The notes: generated by a model not told the origin, from the sequence alone. A DNA stretch of 46,922 nt from CAYLJJ01 sp964384025 (GCA_964384025.1 CAYLJJ010000050.1:1-46922), one strand, 5' to 3'. Shown: positions 33,591 through 42,472, numbered from the stretch's first letter. Made by a program: numbers and translations.

Positions 33591-35018
33591 GCGAACGGCG
33601 TCATCGCTTTTTTCTCGGAGGAGCGGCAGACGAATGATCCGCTTTCCTCGACTCCGAGCAAAACGCAGGACCCCTTGGATCTCTAAATCAGGGAGAGTAG
33701 AGAGGAGCAGAAAACGCTCCGCTCCCCCAGGACGGAGATTCCGACTGATGGCTGCCTTGAGGCCCTGAACTCGAGCCTTAGGGGCGGGGCTCAGGCGATA
33801 GGGCAGGCTCACTCCTCGGAGAGCTGCAAAGAGCCGCAGGCGAGCGTAGAGGAGATCTTTGGCGGGCCGAGCCTTAGAGTAGAGAGCTTCAAGGGCACGC
33901 CCCCGCTCTGAGCGCAGAAAGCGAAGCGCGGCCTCATAGATCAGCCCCAGGTCATAGAGTTCTCCTAGAGGATCAGCCAGACCTTCAGCGAAGCTCCAAG
34001 CTTGGTGGTTGCGACAAGAGAGCCCATCTTGGGCCTCAAGGAAGGCGCCCAGACGAGCAGTGAGCGCCCCCTCGCTGATCTCCGTAAGGTCCTCATCCAC
34101 GACCGCGTTAAGCCCCAAGAGATGCCCCGTCATCCGCCGAAGGTGTGCTCGCCCACGCCCTGGAGGCAGGTGGCTATAGACACGATAATCAAAGCAACTC
34201 AGCCCTAAGCGCGCACCTTTCGCCTGCTCCATCAGGGTGTTGATCTGGTCCATCGCCTGATCTAAGGGGCTCTCTCCGAGTGGGCCAGCGCGCATCTCTG
34301 GGCTGATCTCCAAGAGGATCTGAAGACGCTCGATGCGTTCCTCCTCAAAGCTGCGCACCATGGGGCGTTGCAGCCGCGCGGTAGCCCTCCACGCCATCGT
34401 CTTGAGAGGATCTCCAGGGATATAATCGCGCAGCTCTCGCAGCTCCATCCCCAAACCTCTCCGTCGCAGCAACTGAGCGCCTGTCTGCTCCTGAGCCGCC
34501 CCCTGGGTCCCTCGCCTCACAGGAGAGCGCCGGGGACGAACTCGCAACAGCAACTCTATCGGGCAGTAGAGTTGCACCTCATAGAGCGCCAAGGGTCCCA
34601 GGCAGCTCAACTCGAGGCCATGCAGCCACCAGAGCCCCGCGCAAGGGAAAGAGAGCGAGAGCGTGCAGCTCCCTCTGGCTTCTCCAGGAAGAGAGAGCAG
34701 CAGGGGTTTAAAATCAGGCTCCCCTCCCACCCGAGGGCTGAGCTGCAGCTTTAGGCCATAGAGGCTAGAACACTTAATCTTGAGGTTGAGGGCGATCTCA
34801 GCTCCCCGTTGAAGGCCCTGCTCAGGAGGTTCTAGGATCAAACGCAGCGCTTGAGCGCGCGCCGCGCTGAGCCCCGCTCCCAACCAACTTACAGAGAGCA
34901 GGGCCAAGATGCCCACCGCCAACGCAGCCCAAAGGGGGCGCTCAAAGAGGATCGCAGCCAAGATGAGCAGCAAGGCCAAAGAGAGCAGGGCTCGACCTGT
35001 GTCACGCAGTCGCCTCAC
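33588..35018 (-). CDS. DUF58-domain membrane protein of MoxR operon
   Basis: 476 residues. Two membrane helices near the N-terminus (about 9-48) are followed by a beta-rich segment and the DUF58 core, MELRELRDYIPGDPLKTMAWRATARLQRPMVRSFEEE (about 195-232), which is diagnostic. A VWA-like region follows. These proteins always partner a MoxR AAA+ ATPase. Start: the GTG at 35018 overlaps the stop of the MoxR gene (GTGA, 35015-35018). It is the last gene of the three-gene minus-strand operon 36855 to 33588. The function is usually inferred as chaperone-assisted assembly of membrane or exported complexes; nothing here fixes the target. Confidence 0.9.
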   Translation of the reverse strand: MRRLRDTGRALLSLALLLILAAILFERPLWAALAVGILALLSVSWLGAGLSAARAQALRLILEPPEQGLQRGAEIALNLKIKCSSLYGLKLQLSPRVGGEPDFKPLLLSLPGEARGSCTLSLSFPCAGLWWLHGLELSCLGPLALYEVQLYCPIELLLRVRPRRSPVRRGTQGAAQEQTGAQLLRRRGLGMELRELRDYIPGDPLKTMAWRATARLQRPMVRSFEEERIERLQILLEISPEMRAGPLGESPLDQAMDQINTLMEQAKGARLGLSCFDYRVYSHLPPGRGRAHLRRMTGHLLGLNAVVDEDLTEISEGALTARLGAFLEAQDGLSCRNHQAWSFAEGLADPLGELYDLGLIYEAALRFLRSERGRALEALYSKARPAKDLLYARLRLFAALRGVSLPYRLSPAPKARVQGLKAAISRNLRPGGAERFLLLSTLPDLEIQGVLRFARSRGKRIIRLPLLREKSDDAVR

Positions 35019-35962
35019 CGATCTGCTGGTCCTCGATATTTCACTGAACGCAGTGCTCGCTCGACGAAGAAGGCTCCATCCAACTCGTCCATCTCCGCCT
35101 CAGGGCTGAGGATCATCCTATGGGCCAAAACAGGCTGTGCTAAGAAGCGCACATCATCCGGAAGTACATAGTCACGACCATCCAGGAGAGCAGCAGCTTT
35201 ACTGGCACGCATCAGCCCCAGGGTGGCTCTTGGGCTGGCGCCTAAGCGAAGGCGAGGCTCCTTTCGCGTAAAAGCGCTGAGGGCCACCATATAATGCTTC
35301 AGCTCAGGGGCGACATACACCGCTTCCACGCTGCGCCGTAAGCTGATGATCTCCTCTGGGCTCAGGATCGCCTTGGGGGAAGGTTGAAGTTGAGCGTGGA
35401 GGTCAAGCATGCGCTGCTCCTCTTTGCTTGAGGGATAGCCCATGACGATCTTCATCAGGAAGCGATCAACTTGAGCCTCAGGGAGTGGGTACACCCCTTC
35501 TTGCTCGATGGGGTTCTGGGTCGCCAAAACCAGAAAGGGCTCTGGTAGCGGTAGGGTCTGTCCCTCAATGGTGACCTGCCGCTCCTGCATCGCCTCCAGC
35601 AGAGCTGACTGAGTCTTAGCGGGGGCACGGTTGATCTCATCACCCAGGACCACATGGGCGAAGATAGGACCCCGTCTCAGGAGAAAACGCTGCTCCTTAA
35701 GGTTGAGGATATAGCTGCCTGTGATATCAGCAGGCAAGAGATCGGGGGTGAACTGAACACGACGGAAGTCACATCCCAGGATTTGAGCGAAGGCTTTGGC
35801 CAAAGTGGTCTTGGCAACCCCGGGGACCCCCTCAAGCAGCAGGTGACCGGGGCTCAGGAGGGCCACCAATAACAGGTCCAAGATATGATCAGGGCCTACA
35901 TAGATAGGGGCGATCTCTGCTCGGATGCGCTCGCGCAAGGGGCCAAGGCTGGATTGGATCAT
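35015..35962 (-). CDS. MoxR-family AAA+ ATPase
   Basis: 315 residues matching MoxR ATPases throughout: Walker A GVPGVAKTTLAKAF, Walker B VVLGDEINRAPAKTQSALLEAMQERQVTIEG, sensor 1 ATQNPIEQEGVYPLPEAQVDRF and the C-terminal lid with LGASPRATLGLMRASKAAALLDGRDYVLPDDV. These act as AAA+ chaperones for metal or cofactor insertion and complex assembly. The ATG is coupled to the stop of the DUF4350-like gene (ATGA, 35959-35962) and the stop to the DUF58 gene. It belongs to the same operon. Confidence 0.95.
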   Translation of the reverse strand: MIQSSLGPLRERIRAEIAPIYVGPDHILDLLLVALLSPGHLLLEGVPGVAKTTLAKAFAQILGCDFRRVQFTPDLLPADITGSYILNLKEQRFLLRRGPIFAHVVLGDEINRAPAKTQSALLEAMQERQVTIEGQTLPLPEPFLVLATQNPIEQEGVYPLPEAQVDRFLMKIVMGYPSSKEEQRMLDLHAQLQPSPKAILSPEEIISLRRSVEAVYVAPELKHYMVALSAFTRKEPRLRLGASPRATLGLMRASKAAALLDGRDYVLPDDVRFLAQPVLAHRMILSPEAEMDELDGAFFVERALRSVKYRGPADR

Positions 35963-36855
35963 TCGCTCTCTCTTCTCTCCGAAGCGGTTGCACAGCGAGG
36001 TGGATCACAGGCGGGCCCTCCAGCTCTCCCCGCTTGACGCTCAGCGCGCCTGCTCAGCTTTGAGAGGTCCTCAGCGCTGTGATCACGAAAAATCAGGAGC
36101 GCCCCCAACGTGAGGAGGAGGGCCAAGCAGCTCAGAACCAACTTAAGGGCAAAGGGGCTTGGTGGAGGCAGCTCTCTCAGAGAGGCAAGGGCTGCATTGA
36201 GTCGCGCCAAGAGCGGGCGACGCTGAGGTGGATCAGCCACCAAGCGAGCTTGAGGAGAGAGGAGATAGAGGGGAGGCTCTCCCTCTCCAAGCCAGCGCCC
36301 CAGGATACGTGCTAGGCGGCGATTGTCGGCCATCTCCAACATCAAGTTGATCAGGAGGCTGCTGTCCGCCAGGAGGATGACCTCTCCTGCACCCAAGCGA
36401 AGATGGTAGGCGAAGCCCCCCTCTCCTCGCTTGAGAATGGGAGGAAGTCGCTCAGGTCCCAGGAGAAGGCAGGGGCGATTGAGGAGCAGATGTTTGAGCC
36501 CAGCGAAGGGGCCACCCACTCTGACCTCCAGCAGCTCAAGGGGCTCTCCTTCCTCCTTGACGCTCAACGCTCGCAGCTCAAACAGCTCAAGGAGAGGATT
36601 AGGACCCTCCACGGTCAGCAACAGGCGCCCTCCACCCTGAAGCCAACGCAGCAGGGCGTCGGGTGCTTCGGGGGCTTGAGGATCCATAAGGATCAGCGCC
36701 GCATGGGGGGGCAGTGTTGAGATCCGCAACTCCTTGGGAGACTTCACCTTTAGACCCTGAGCTTCTAAGAGCAGGCGATACTCTGAGAGCCCGTTCCAGT
36801 CTCGATTTTCAGGATCCAGATCCTGAACCAAGAGGCCAAGGAGCAGCAGGATCAT
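35959..36855 (-). CDS. DUF4350-like membrane protein of MoxR/DUF58 operon
   Basis: About 298 residues. An N-terminal hydrophobic segment (MILLLLGLLVQ) is followed by an alpha/beta domain with DPENRDWNGLSEYRLLLEAQGLKV, LQGGGRLLLTVEGPNPLLELF and ADSSLLINLMLEMADNRRLARIL. One C-terminal membrane helix (LKLVLSCLALLLTLGALLIF) and a Cys-containing tail complete it. The DPENRDWNGLSEY...N(R)RLA pattern and operon position match the DUF4350/GldG-like proteins commonly upstream of moxR. I choose the ATG at 36855 instead of the TTG at 36876: TTGGAG sits about 6 bases upstream. It is the first gene of the operon. Confidence 0.75.
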   Translation of the reverse strand: MILLLLGLLVQDLDPENRDWNGLSEYRLLLEAQGLKVKSPKELRISTLPPHAALILMDPQAPEAPDALLRWLQGGGRLLLTVEGPNPLLELFELRALSVKEEGEPLELLEVRVGGPFAGLKHLLLNRPCLLLGPERLPPILKRGEGGFAYHLRLGAGEVILLADSSLLINLMLEMADNRRLARILGRWLGEGEPPLYLLSPQARLVADPPQRRPLLARLNAALASLRELPPPSPFALKLVLSCLALLLTLGALLIFRDHSAEDLSKLSRRAERQAGRAGGPACDPPRCATASERRESE

Positions 36856-37411
36856 CTCAGCTCCAAGGTTCTTCAATGAGGGGATCTATGGCCGGGTTTT
36901 GGGCGCTGGGGTTGCGATTTGGATAAGCGTGGGGCATGCAACAGGATCAACGCAGCGAGGGGCCAGCGCTGAAGTTATCGAGTCAGGAGGCAGACCACAA
37001 GAGGCTGTGATCGTCACCCCTTTGTTGAGATTTGCTGTGAGGGTTTTGGGGTTGGGAGAAGCATCAGACGATTCTGAGTTCGCCGGATTTGGTAGTCTAC
37101 CCTGCCTTGGTTGACTGATGTTCCAACCCATGCATGACGGCACACATCCTCAGTCCAAGTAGTTTGCAAACAGGCTGCTATACTGATAAACAGCGCGGGT
37201 AAATATGGTGGATATAGAAGATATTGAAGTTTCTCGGATGGGAGGTTGCTGGACAAATGCCAGCCAACGTAGTCAGCCTTGTGTAGATGCGTATATTAGT
37301 TGAAACCTCAGCACTCAGTTATGAACCCCACCCGACAAGTAGCGCAGTCGTAGGTTGTGTTGCTGGGGAAGAGGGTATGGTGGAGTGGTAAAGATATTGT
37401 AAGGAGTCTTT
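36856..37411. other. Divergent intergenic region, no gene recognised
   Basis: About 550 bases between the MoxR operon start and the porin-like gene. Short frames on both strands (for example 36899-37114 + and 37014-37256 -) have no recognisable domain, signal peptide or ribosome site. The 37220-37290 stretch has a weak GCTGG/CCAGC hairpin. Composition is mixed, more AT-rich after 37150. Promoters for both flanking transcripts probably lie here, but none is clear. Confidence 0.45.
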
Positions 37412-38497
37412 GTGAAAACTCTTCTGCTTGGCTTGCTCCTCTTGGGAGAGCTGAACGTCGCGGGTTCTGTTTATCTCAACCAGCCTTCTCTCTTCTCAAG
37501 TCGGAAGGAGGTGTTGGGCGCTACGGTTCAGGGGATGAACGCTGAGACCTCGATCAAGATGGCCGCTGATATCAGCAGCTCCGCCAGCGCTCATCTTAAG
37601 TTCTGTCATGGTTGTCATGGCGTTGAAGCAGATATGGCTTATGTGGAGTGGGAGCCTTCGGAGCGTTTTAACCTTCGAGCGGGGCGCATCCCTGTGCCCT
37701 TTGGAGATTTCTATCTGCGCTATGATCCCGCCAACCACCGCTCCGCGACCAAACCGCTCCCCTACGCTATGGGGCGGATGCTCAGACGAAACGACTATAA
37801 CCTCGCCATCCTCCCTCAGCCCTATCCCGATCAGGGTTTGGAGATCTCAGGGACCTTCCGAGGAGAGCGCAGTGAGCTGAGTTATCATATCTATGCTGTC
37901 GCAGGCTTAAAAGGCGCTGAGAATGACTTGGAGTTCATCCAGAGTCGAGGAGTGTACTGGGCAGACAATAACCGCACGCCGGTCGTCGGAACCCGGCTCG
38001 TCTGGGCCTTCACCGAGCTGCCTGGAGAGCTGTGGCGCTGGTTCGCCTTGGGCCTGAGCGCCCTTCGAGGCCAATATGATCGAGAGGGGGAGCTCTCCTA
38101 CACGATATTGGGGATGGATCTCTACGCGCGCTTCGCCAAGTTCAACTTGAGAGGGGAGCTGCTGATGCGACATACGGAGATCGCTGATCATCCTCAACTC
38201 TACGAGCGGGAACTAAAGGACCTTTATATTCAGCGAGAGGGCTTCTCTCTACAGGCAGATACATCCATCAACAGATATGTAGAGTGGCTCCTGCGCTTTG
38301 ATGGCTTTCGCCGCTCGGGTGCTCTGGCGAAGGGCTCAAGCCTAAAGCAGAGCGATTCTCATATTTTACGCTATACAGCGGGCCTTAACCTCTCACCAGA
38401 ACGAGCGTTAAAGCTAAAAATCAACTATGAATATTGGCAGTTTAGCGATTTTGAGGCTGAGCAGATCCTTCATACGGGGATCGTTGGAAGCTTCTAG
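37412..38497 (+). CDS. Outer-membrane beta-barrel, porin-like, with CxxCH motif
   Basis: 361 residues. A signal peptide (MKTLLLGLLLLGELNVAGS) precedes alternating aromatic/polar strands over the whole length (ADMAYVEWEPSERFNLRAGRIPVPFGDFYLRY, AGLNLSPERALKLKINYEYWQF), ending in a C-terminal Phe (GIVGSF) typical of outer-membrane barrels. The RAGRIPVPFG stretch resembles phosphate-selective porin O/P or MtrB-type barrels. An unusual feature is CHGCH (residues 65-69), which fits the c-type heme motif CxxCH. The start is a GTG at 37412 with AAGGAG about 5 bases upstream. The gene stands alone upstream of the two-component system. Substrate unknown. Confidence 0.8.
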   Translation: MKTLLLGLLLLGELNVAGSVYLNQPSLFSSRKEVLGATVQGMNAETSIKMAADISSSASAHLKFCHGCHGVEADMAYVEWEPSERFNLRAGRIPVPFGDFYLRYDPANHRSATKPLPYAMGRMLRRNDYNLAILPQPYPDQGLEISGTFRGERSELSYHIYAVAGLKGAENDLEFIQSRGVYWADNNRTPVVGTRLVWAFTELPGELWRWFALGLSALRGQYDREGELSYTILGMDLYARFAKFNLRGELLMRHTEIADHPQLYERELKDLYIQREGFSLQADTSINRYVEWLLRFDGFRRSGALAKGSSLKQSDSHILRYTAGLNLSPERALKLKINYEYWQFSDFEAEQILHTGIVGSF

Positions 38498-38822
38498 TGT
38501 AGCCTACCACTGATGGACTGGAGGTTGAATCTCTTGCGAAGCCGCTCATATATTGTAGCGTAAACTAAAAAACTATACTTAAACCAGTGTAAGTATTATA
38601 GACTTACAATAACATCACTTATAATGTGAAAGCTATGTCAGCTTCGACCGCAGACAGGCATAATCCTGTGAAAACCTACTCATTGCTGCATCCATGGGCG
38701 GCGAGGCGCCAAAGCAGAACAGGGACCTCTAAAGGTTCTTGGCCGGTTGTAAACCCCGAGAATGATTCAAACCTCCAAATCCGCTGGACTCAGGAAAGGT
38801 AATAGTTAATCACTCAATCTTC
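38498..38822 (+). ncRNA. AT-rich leader region with several small hairpins, possible structured RNA
   Basis: 325 bases with no gene lie between the porin-like gene and the response regulator. Perfect inverted repeats are TGTAAGT/ACTTACA (38588-38594 with 38602-38608), ACAGG/CCTGT (38654-38658 with 38665-38669) and GGTT/AACC (38745-38755). An 8-bp stem with two wobbles lies at 38721-38740 around CTAA. A TATAAT at about 38620-38625 could be a -10 box but has no clear -35. I do not recognise a known riboswitch. It may simply be a 5'-UTR or an AT-rich spacer. Confidence 0.25.
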
Positions 38823-39527
38823 ATGACCACCAAGAGCAGAGCAAGACCCATGGCCCAAATATTAGTCGTCGATGATGATCGACACATCCGTGAGGTGGTG
38901 CGCTTCGCTATGGAGGCGGCGGGGCATCAGGTCTTAGAGGCTGCCGATGGCCGCGCTGCTCTGAAGCGCTTTCGAAGCCAAGCTCCCGATGTGATTATCC
39001 TAGATATCGTTATGCCTGAGGAGGATGGCCTAGAGGTCTGTCGGAAGATCCGCGCTGAGAGTGAGGTACCGATCCTCTTCCTCTCCAGCCGTGATGATGA
39101 GCTGGACCGCATTCTGGGTTTGGAGCTGGGGGCTGATGATTATGTGAGCAAACCCTTTAGCCCTAGAGAGTTGGTCGCGCGAGTGAAGGCGATGCTGCGC
39201 AGGCTCCACGCCCAGATCAGATCTCAGGAAGAGGAGATTTTATGCCTGGGGGCGCTCTCTATGGATCTCAGTCAGCACCGCTGCCGCTGGGAGGGGCAGG
39301 AGCTGAGCCTCACCGCTACAGAGTTTAACCTATTGCTCCTGCTCCTGCGCACCCCTGGCCGAGCTTATAGCCGCTCTGAGATGGTGGACCGTGCCTGGGG
39401 GCCGGGTTATCACATCACCGACCGCACCATCGACAGCCATATCCGACGCATCCGCAAAAAGTTCGCTGTTTTAAGAGCAGATCCCATTGAGACGGTCTAT
39501 GGGGTGGGCTATCGTCTTAAACGATAA
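38823..39527 (+). CDS. OmpR-family response regulator
   Basis: 234 residues with a receiver domain (acidic pocket Asp17-19, phospho-acceptor Asp61 in VIILDIVMPEEDG, Lys110 in YVSKPF) and a C-terminal OmpR/PhoB winged helix (ELSLTATEFNLLLLLLRTPGRAYSRSEMVDRAWG...RTIDSHIRRIRKKF). It is activated by the histidine kinase encoded 25 bases downstream. The ATG at 38823 is used; the ATG at 38850 (MAQILVVDDD) is an equally good start that removes a nine-residue basic leader. Neither has a strong ribosome site. It resembles CreB-type regulators. The region just upstream is AT-rich and may carry its own binding sites. Confidence 0.93.
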   Translation: MTTKSRARPMAQILVVDDDRHIREVVRFAMEAAGHQVLEAADGRAALKRFRSQAPDVIILDIVMPEEDGLEVCRKIRAESEVPILFLSSRDDELDRILGLELGADDYVSKPFSPRELVARVKAMLRRLHAQIRSQEEEILCLGALSMDLSQHRCRWEGQELSLTATEFNLLLLLLRTPGRAYSRSEMVDRAWGPGYHITDRTIDSHIRRIRKKFAVLRADPIETVYGVGYRLKR

Positions 39528-39552
39528 GCGCAGCAAGAGTGCAGTAGGAACG

Positions 39553-41124
39553 ATGAGCACTGCGGGAGTCAACCGAGGTCCCAGCATCCGGCGGATGCTC
39601 TTAGGGCTCAACGCCTTTATCCTCCTGATCCCTCTGTTGGCGATCCTCCTCCTCGATATCTATCAGGGTTATCTTGTGCGGCAGACAGAGCGCAGGTTGA
39701 TCTCTGAGTCTGTGCTCATTGGAGAAGCTTGGCGAGAGCTTCAACTGAGAGAGGGAGAGCGCCCTGATATTCGCCCAAAGGGGAGCCAGAGCCCCTTCTT
39801 CTTTATTGAGCCTGTGGTCGATCTCAGCGAGGGGATCTGCCCTCCAGAGGGAGAGATTCCCAGCTGCTCCATCGATGAACAGGCTCCAGAGCGCCGGGCG
39901 GGCCGTCAACTCAAGCCCCTGCTGGATCGCGCTAAGCTGATCAATTTGAGCGCAGCACGGATCTTGGACAGTCGAGGTTGTGTGGTCTCCAGCACCGGCA
40001 GTCAGCTTGGGGTGGATCTCTCAAAGCTTCCTGAGGTTGCAGAGGCTCTCAAGGGTCGCTATCACGCTGTCGCGCGCTCACGCTATAGCGATGAGCCCCC
40101 ACCCCCTCTCACCAGCGTCAGCCGCCGAGGCACCATCCGAGTCTTCACCGCTACACCGATCCTCAGCGATGGACAGCTCTTGGGGGTGGTGCGGATGTCA
40201 CGCACCGCGCTCTCTCCTCTAGAGGCCCTTTGGGAGTATCATCACCTGCTCCTCTTCGCTTTTATCAGTACTTTGTTTTTGACGGTGGCGGGTAGCCTCC
40301 ATTTCGCTCGCAGCATCATCCGCCCCGTGCGTGAGATCACCGCCGCTGCTCAGAGCATTGCGCGAGGAGAGGAGCGCCTGCCGCTGCAGCCTCACGGGCT
40401 CGTCCCTCGGGAGCTCTATGACCTGAGCCAAGCCCTGGACTTGATGATGGCTCAGCTCCAAGAGCGCGCGAACTATATCGCTGAATTTGCAGCAAATCTG
40501 AGCCATGAGTTGAAGACCCCCATCACCGCTGTACGAGGGGCGGTAGAGCTGCTCAGAGAGATGGAGATGTCTTCAGCGCAGCAGGATCACTTCCTGAGCA
40601 ATATCAATGAGGACGCCGCGCGGATGGAGCGCTTGGTGAACCGGCTGCTGCGCCTGGCGCGCATTGAGCACGGAGAGCCCCCCCAAATGGAGGTCCCCTT
40701 GATGCCCCTCCTCGAGCCTCTCGTCGAGCCCCATAAAGAGCAGCTCCTGCTGAAGATCAGCGCTGAGGTTCCAAACGCACTGCGGGTCCATCCAGAGCAG
40801 CTCTCGGATGCGCTGCGCAATCTCCTAGAGAACGCTCTGCGCCACGGCAAGGGAGAGCCCGTAGAGCTGTCTGTCCAGCGAGAGGGTTCTAAAATCCACT
40901 TCTCTGTACGAGATCAGGGAGAGGGCATCAGTGAAGGAAATCAGGCACGCATCTTTGAACGCTTCTTCACCACCCAGCGAGATCAAGGCGGTACTGGCCT
41001 GGGTCTGGCCATCGTCTGCGCGGTTGCTCGCCGCCATCAAGGAAGGGCTTATTTTGAGAGCAGCTCCAAGGGGAGCATTTTTCATTTGGTGATTGAAGCT
41101 ACTCCCGCCAAGATCAATCCATGA
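39553..41124 (+). CDS. Membrane sensor histidine kinase (CreC/ChvG-like)
   Basis: About 523 residues. Two membrane helices (LLGLNAFILLIPLLAILLLDIY near the N-terminus and HLLLFAFISTLFLTVAGSLHFA in the middle) flank a ~190-residue periplasmic sensor domain with a dCache-like SAARILDSRGCVVSSTGSQLG. A HAMP linker, the dimerisation helix with FAANLSHELKTPITAVRGAVELL (phospho-acceptor His) and an intact ATPase domain (NLLENALRHG, DQGEGI, GGTGLGLAIV) follow. The ATG at 39553 is chosen; the frame is open back to 39487, overlapping the regulator gene. Its stop is coupled by ATGA to the next exported protein, suggesting that protein modulates the sensor. Confidence 0.93.
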   Translation: MSTAGVNRGPSIRRMLLGLNAFILLIPLLAILLLDIYQGYLVRQTERRLISESVLIGEAWRELQLREGERPDIRPKGSQSPFFFIEPVVDLSEGICPPEGEIPSCSIDEQAPERRAGRQLKPLLDRAKLINLSAARILDSRGCVVSSTGSQLGVDLSKLPEVAEALKGRYHAVARSRYSDEPPPPLTSVSRRGTIRVFTATPILSDGQLLGVVRMSRTALSPLEALWEYHHLLLFAFISTLFLTVAGSLHFARSIIRPVREITAAAQSIARGEERLPLQPHGLVPRELYDLSQALDLMMAQLQERANYIAEFAANLSHELKTPITAVRGAVELLREMEMSSAQQDHFLSNINEDAARMERLVNRLLRLARIEHGEPPQMEVPLMPLLEPLVEPHKEQLLLKISAEVPNALRVHPEQLSDALRNLLENALRHGKGEPVELSVQREGSKIHFSVRDQGEGISEGNQARIFERFFTTQRDQGGTGLGLAIVCAVARRHQGRAYFESSSKGSIFHLVIEATPAKINP

Positions 41125-41828
41125 AGATCCTCGCTTTGATGTTCCTTCTCCTGATCGCTGCGGCGATCTTTGCGCTGATGCCCAGCGGCTCAATCTCCCC
41201 AAGCTCCTCCTCAGGAGATGTAGCCTCTCAGGGCAGCTCTGGAGCGCTTAAGCTCTCAGGGACTCAAGAGGGCTCAGAAAAGCCCAGCGCTTCTGAGATC
41301 CCAGGCATTATAGAGGGGGGCAAGGTCCCCAAGGTCTCAGCTCAGGGCTCCAAACAGCCGACACAGCTTGGAGTTTCCAAGATGCGCTCTAAGGTGTTCA
41401 GGGGCAGAGGCAGCTTCCCCTCTCAGAGGCCAGCCAAGGGAACAAAGATCAAAAGCAGAAGCTCAGGTCAACATGTTGAAACGGCTGACGCTCCTGAGGT
41501 TTCTGCTCCAAGCGAGGAGCCTCCAGGACTGGTTAAAGCGGACATCAGAGAGCTCAAGAACTCCATCCGACAATTTTATGGCAACCTGCCCCGCAGTGGA
41601 CAGATGCCTCGACGCATCGAAGCGGAGGAGCTGATCCCCATCGCGGTCCTGGATCGTATGGGCATCCCCGGTAGCGCCCGGGTCACAGAGCTGGGGAGTT
41701 GGCCGATAAGCAGCCCTGAGGGTTTTAAAGAGGCCCTCTCGATGCCCGAGGACAGTTTCAGTACCCTGGGACTCACTGTAGAGTTTGGAGGACGTACCCT
41801 CCGAGAATATATCGCCACTGAGCCCTGA
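41121..41828 (+). CDS. Exported Ser/Pro-rich protein coupled to histidine kinase, unknown
   Basis: 235 residues. The N-terminal signal or anchor (MKILALMFLLLIAAAIFALM) is followed by a long low-complexity Ser/Gly/Lys/Pro stretch (about 25-125). A folded C-terminal part (about 130-235) has KADIRELKNSIRQFYGNLPRSGQMPRRIEAEELIPIAVLDRMGIPGSARV and VEFGGRTLREYI. I recognise no family. The ATGA overlap with the kinase gene (41121-41124) implies co-translation, so it is a candidate periplasmic regulator or target of the two-component system. It is followed nine bases later by the FUN14-like gene. Confidence 0.7.
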   Translation: MKILALMFLLLIAAAIFALMPSGSISPSSSSGDVASQGSSGALKLSGTQEGSEKPSASEIPGIIEGGKVPKVSAQGSKQPTQLGVSKMRSKVFRGRGSFPSQRPAKGTKIKSRSSGQHVETADAPEVSAPSEEPPGLVKADIRELKNSIRQFYGNLPRSGQMPRRIEAEELIPIAVLDRMGIPGSARVTELGSWPISSPEGFKEALSMPEDSFSTLGLTVEFGGRTLREYIATEP

Positions 41829-41837
41829 GGAGATCAA

Positions 41838-42470
41838 GTGAGCGCAGAGAACTCAAAGGGGTCAAGCCTCAAGCGTCGGCCTCGATGGATATTGATCTTC
41901 CTGTTGCTGCTCTTGGGGGGCAGCGCGGTGACAGCGCGTGTTGAACTGGCCAATGTACGCACTGAGGGGAACAGCGCCCAGAGCGCAGCACCCATCTGGT
42001 CCAAGAGCGCAAAAGAGCAGGGCTCTCAGGCCCTTGAACAACTTAAACTCAAGAGCAAGAGCGCTGCGCAGGAGGGAACCACGCAAGGAGACTCCAAGGC
42101 GCGGACCAAGAAATCCAAGCCCAAGGAGCCCGAGCCTAAGAAGCCCAGTCCTTCCTTCTCTCTGCCCACCCTGCTGCCCTATATCACCGAGGGCAGCATC
42201 GCCGCCCTCTTCGGGGTGGCCCTGGGGGTCAGCACGCGGGCCTTTATGCGGCTCATCTTGGGAGTCTTGGGCCTCAGCTTTCTGGTGATTCAGTTCTTCG
42301 CCTACAAGGGGATCATCACCGTAGACTGGGGACAACTCACCCTCTGGTTTCAGGAGTTTGTGATCAACCTCAAAGGCCAAGATCTGGGCCTTGAGGAGAT
42401 CCTCAAACATAAACTACCCGCCGCAGGCTCTCTGGGCTTGGGTTACTTTCTGGGCTTTAAGAAAGGCTGA
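41838..42470 (+). CDS. FUN14-family membrane protein with exported Lys-rich N-terminal extension
   Basis: 210 residues. A first hydrophobic segment (WILIFLLLLLGGSAVTA) precedes a Lys/Ser/Glu/Pro-rich linker (about 40-105). The C-terminal ~100 residues have the FUN14 signature: SIAALFGVALGVSTRAFMRLILGVLGLSFLVIQFFAYKGIITVDW and LPAAGSLGLGYFLGFKKG, with about three membrane helices ending in the GF-x-x-G(x)K tail. FUN14 proteins occur across bacteria, archaea and mitochondria; the eukaryotic FUNDC1 is a mitophagy receptor. The bacterial function is not established. The start is a GTG with GGAG about 6 bases upstream. The extra signal-plus-linker at the N-terminus is longer than usual for the family. 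Confidence 0.75.
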   Translation: MSAENSKGSSLKRRPRWILIFLLLLLGGSAVTARVELANVRTEGNSAQSAAPIWSKSAKEQGSQALEQLKLKSKSAAQEGTTQGDSKARTKKSKPKEPEPKKPSPSFSLPTLLPYITEGSIAALFGVALGVSTRAFMRLILGVLGLSFLVIQFFAYKGIITVDWGQLTLWFQEFVINLKGQDLGLEEILKHKLPAAGSLGLGYFLGFKKG

Positions 42471-42472
42471 AC

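Noticed and set aside
36886..37256. Small frames in the 36856-37411 intergenic region
   Set aside because: None has a ribosome site, signal peptide or recognisable domain, and frames on both strands overlap one another.
38641..38760. Possible cyclic-di-GMP (GEMM) riboswitch because of ACAGG...AAACC and GCCAAAGC pieces
   Set aside because: The order and spacing of the conserved GEMM elements (GCAAAGCC loop, tetraloop and receptor) do not fit.
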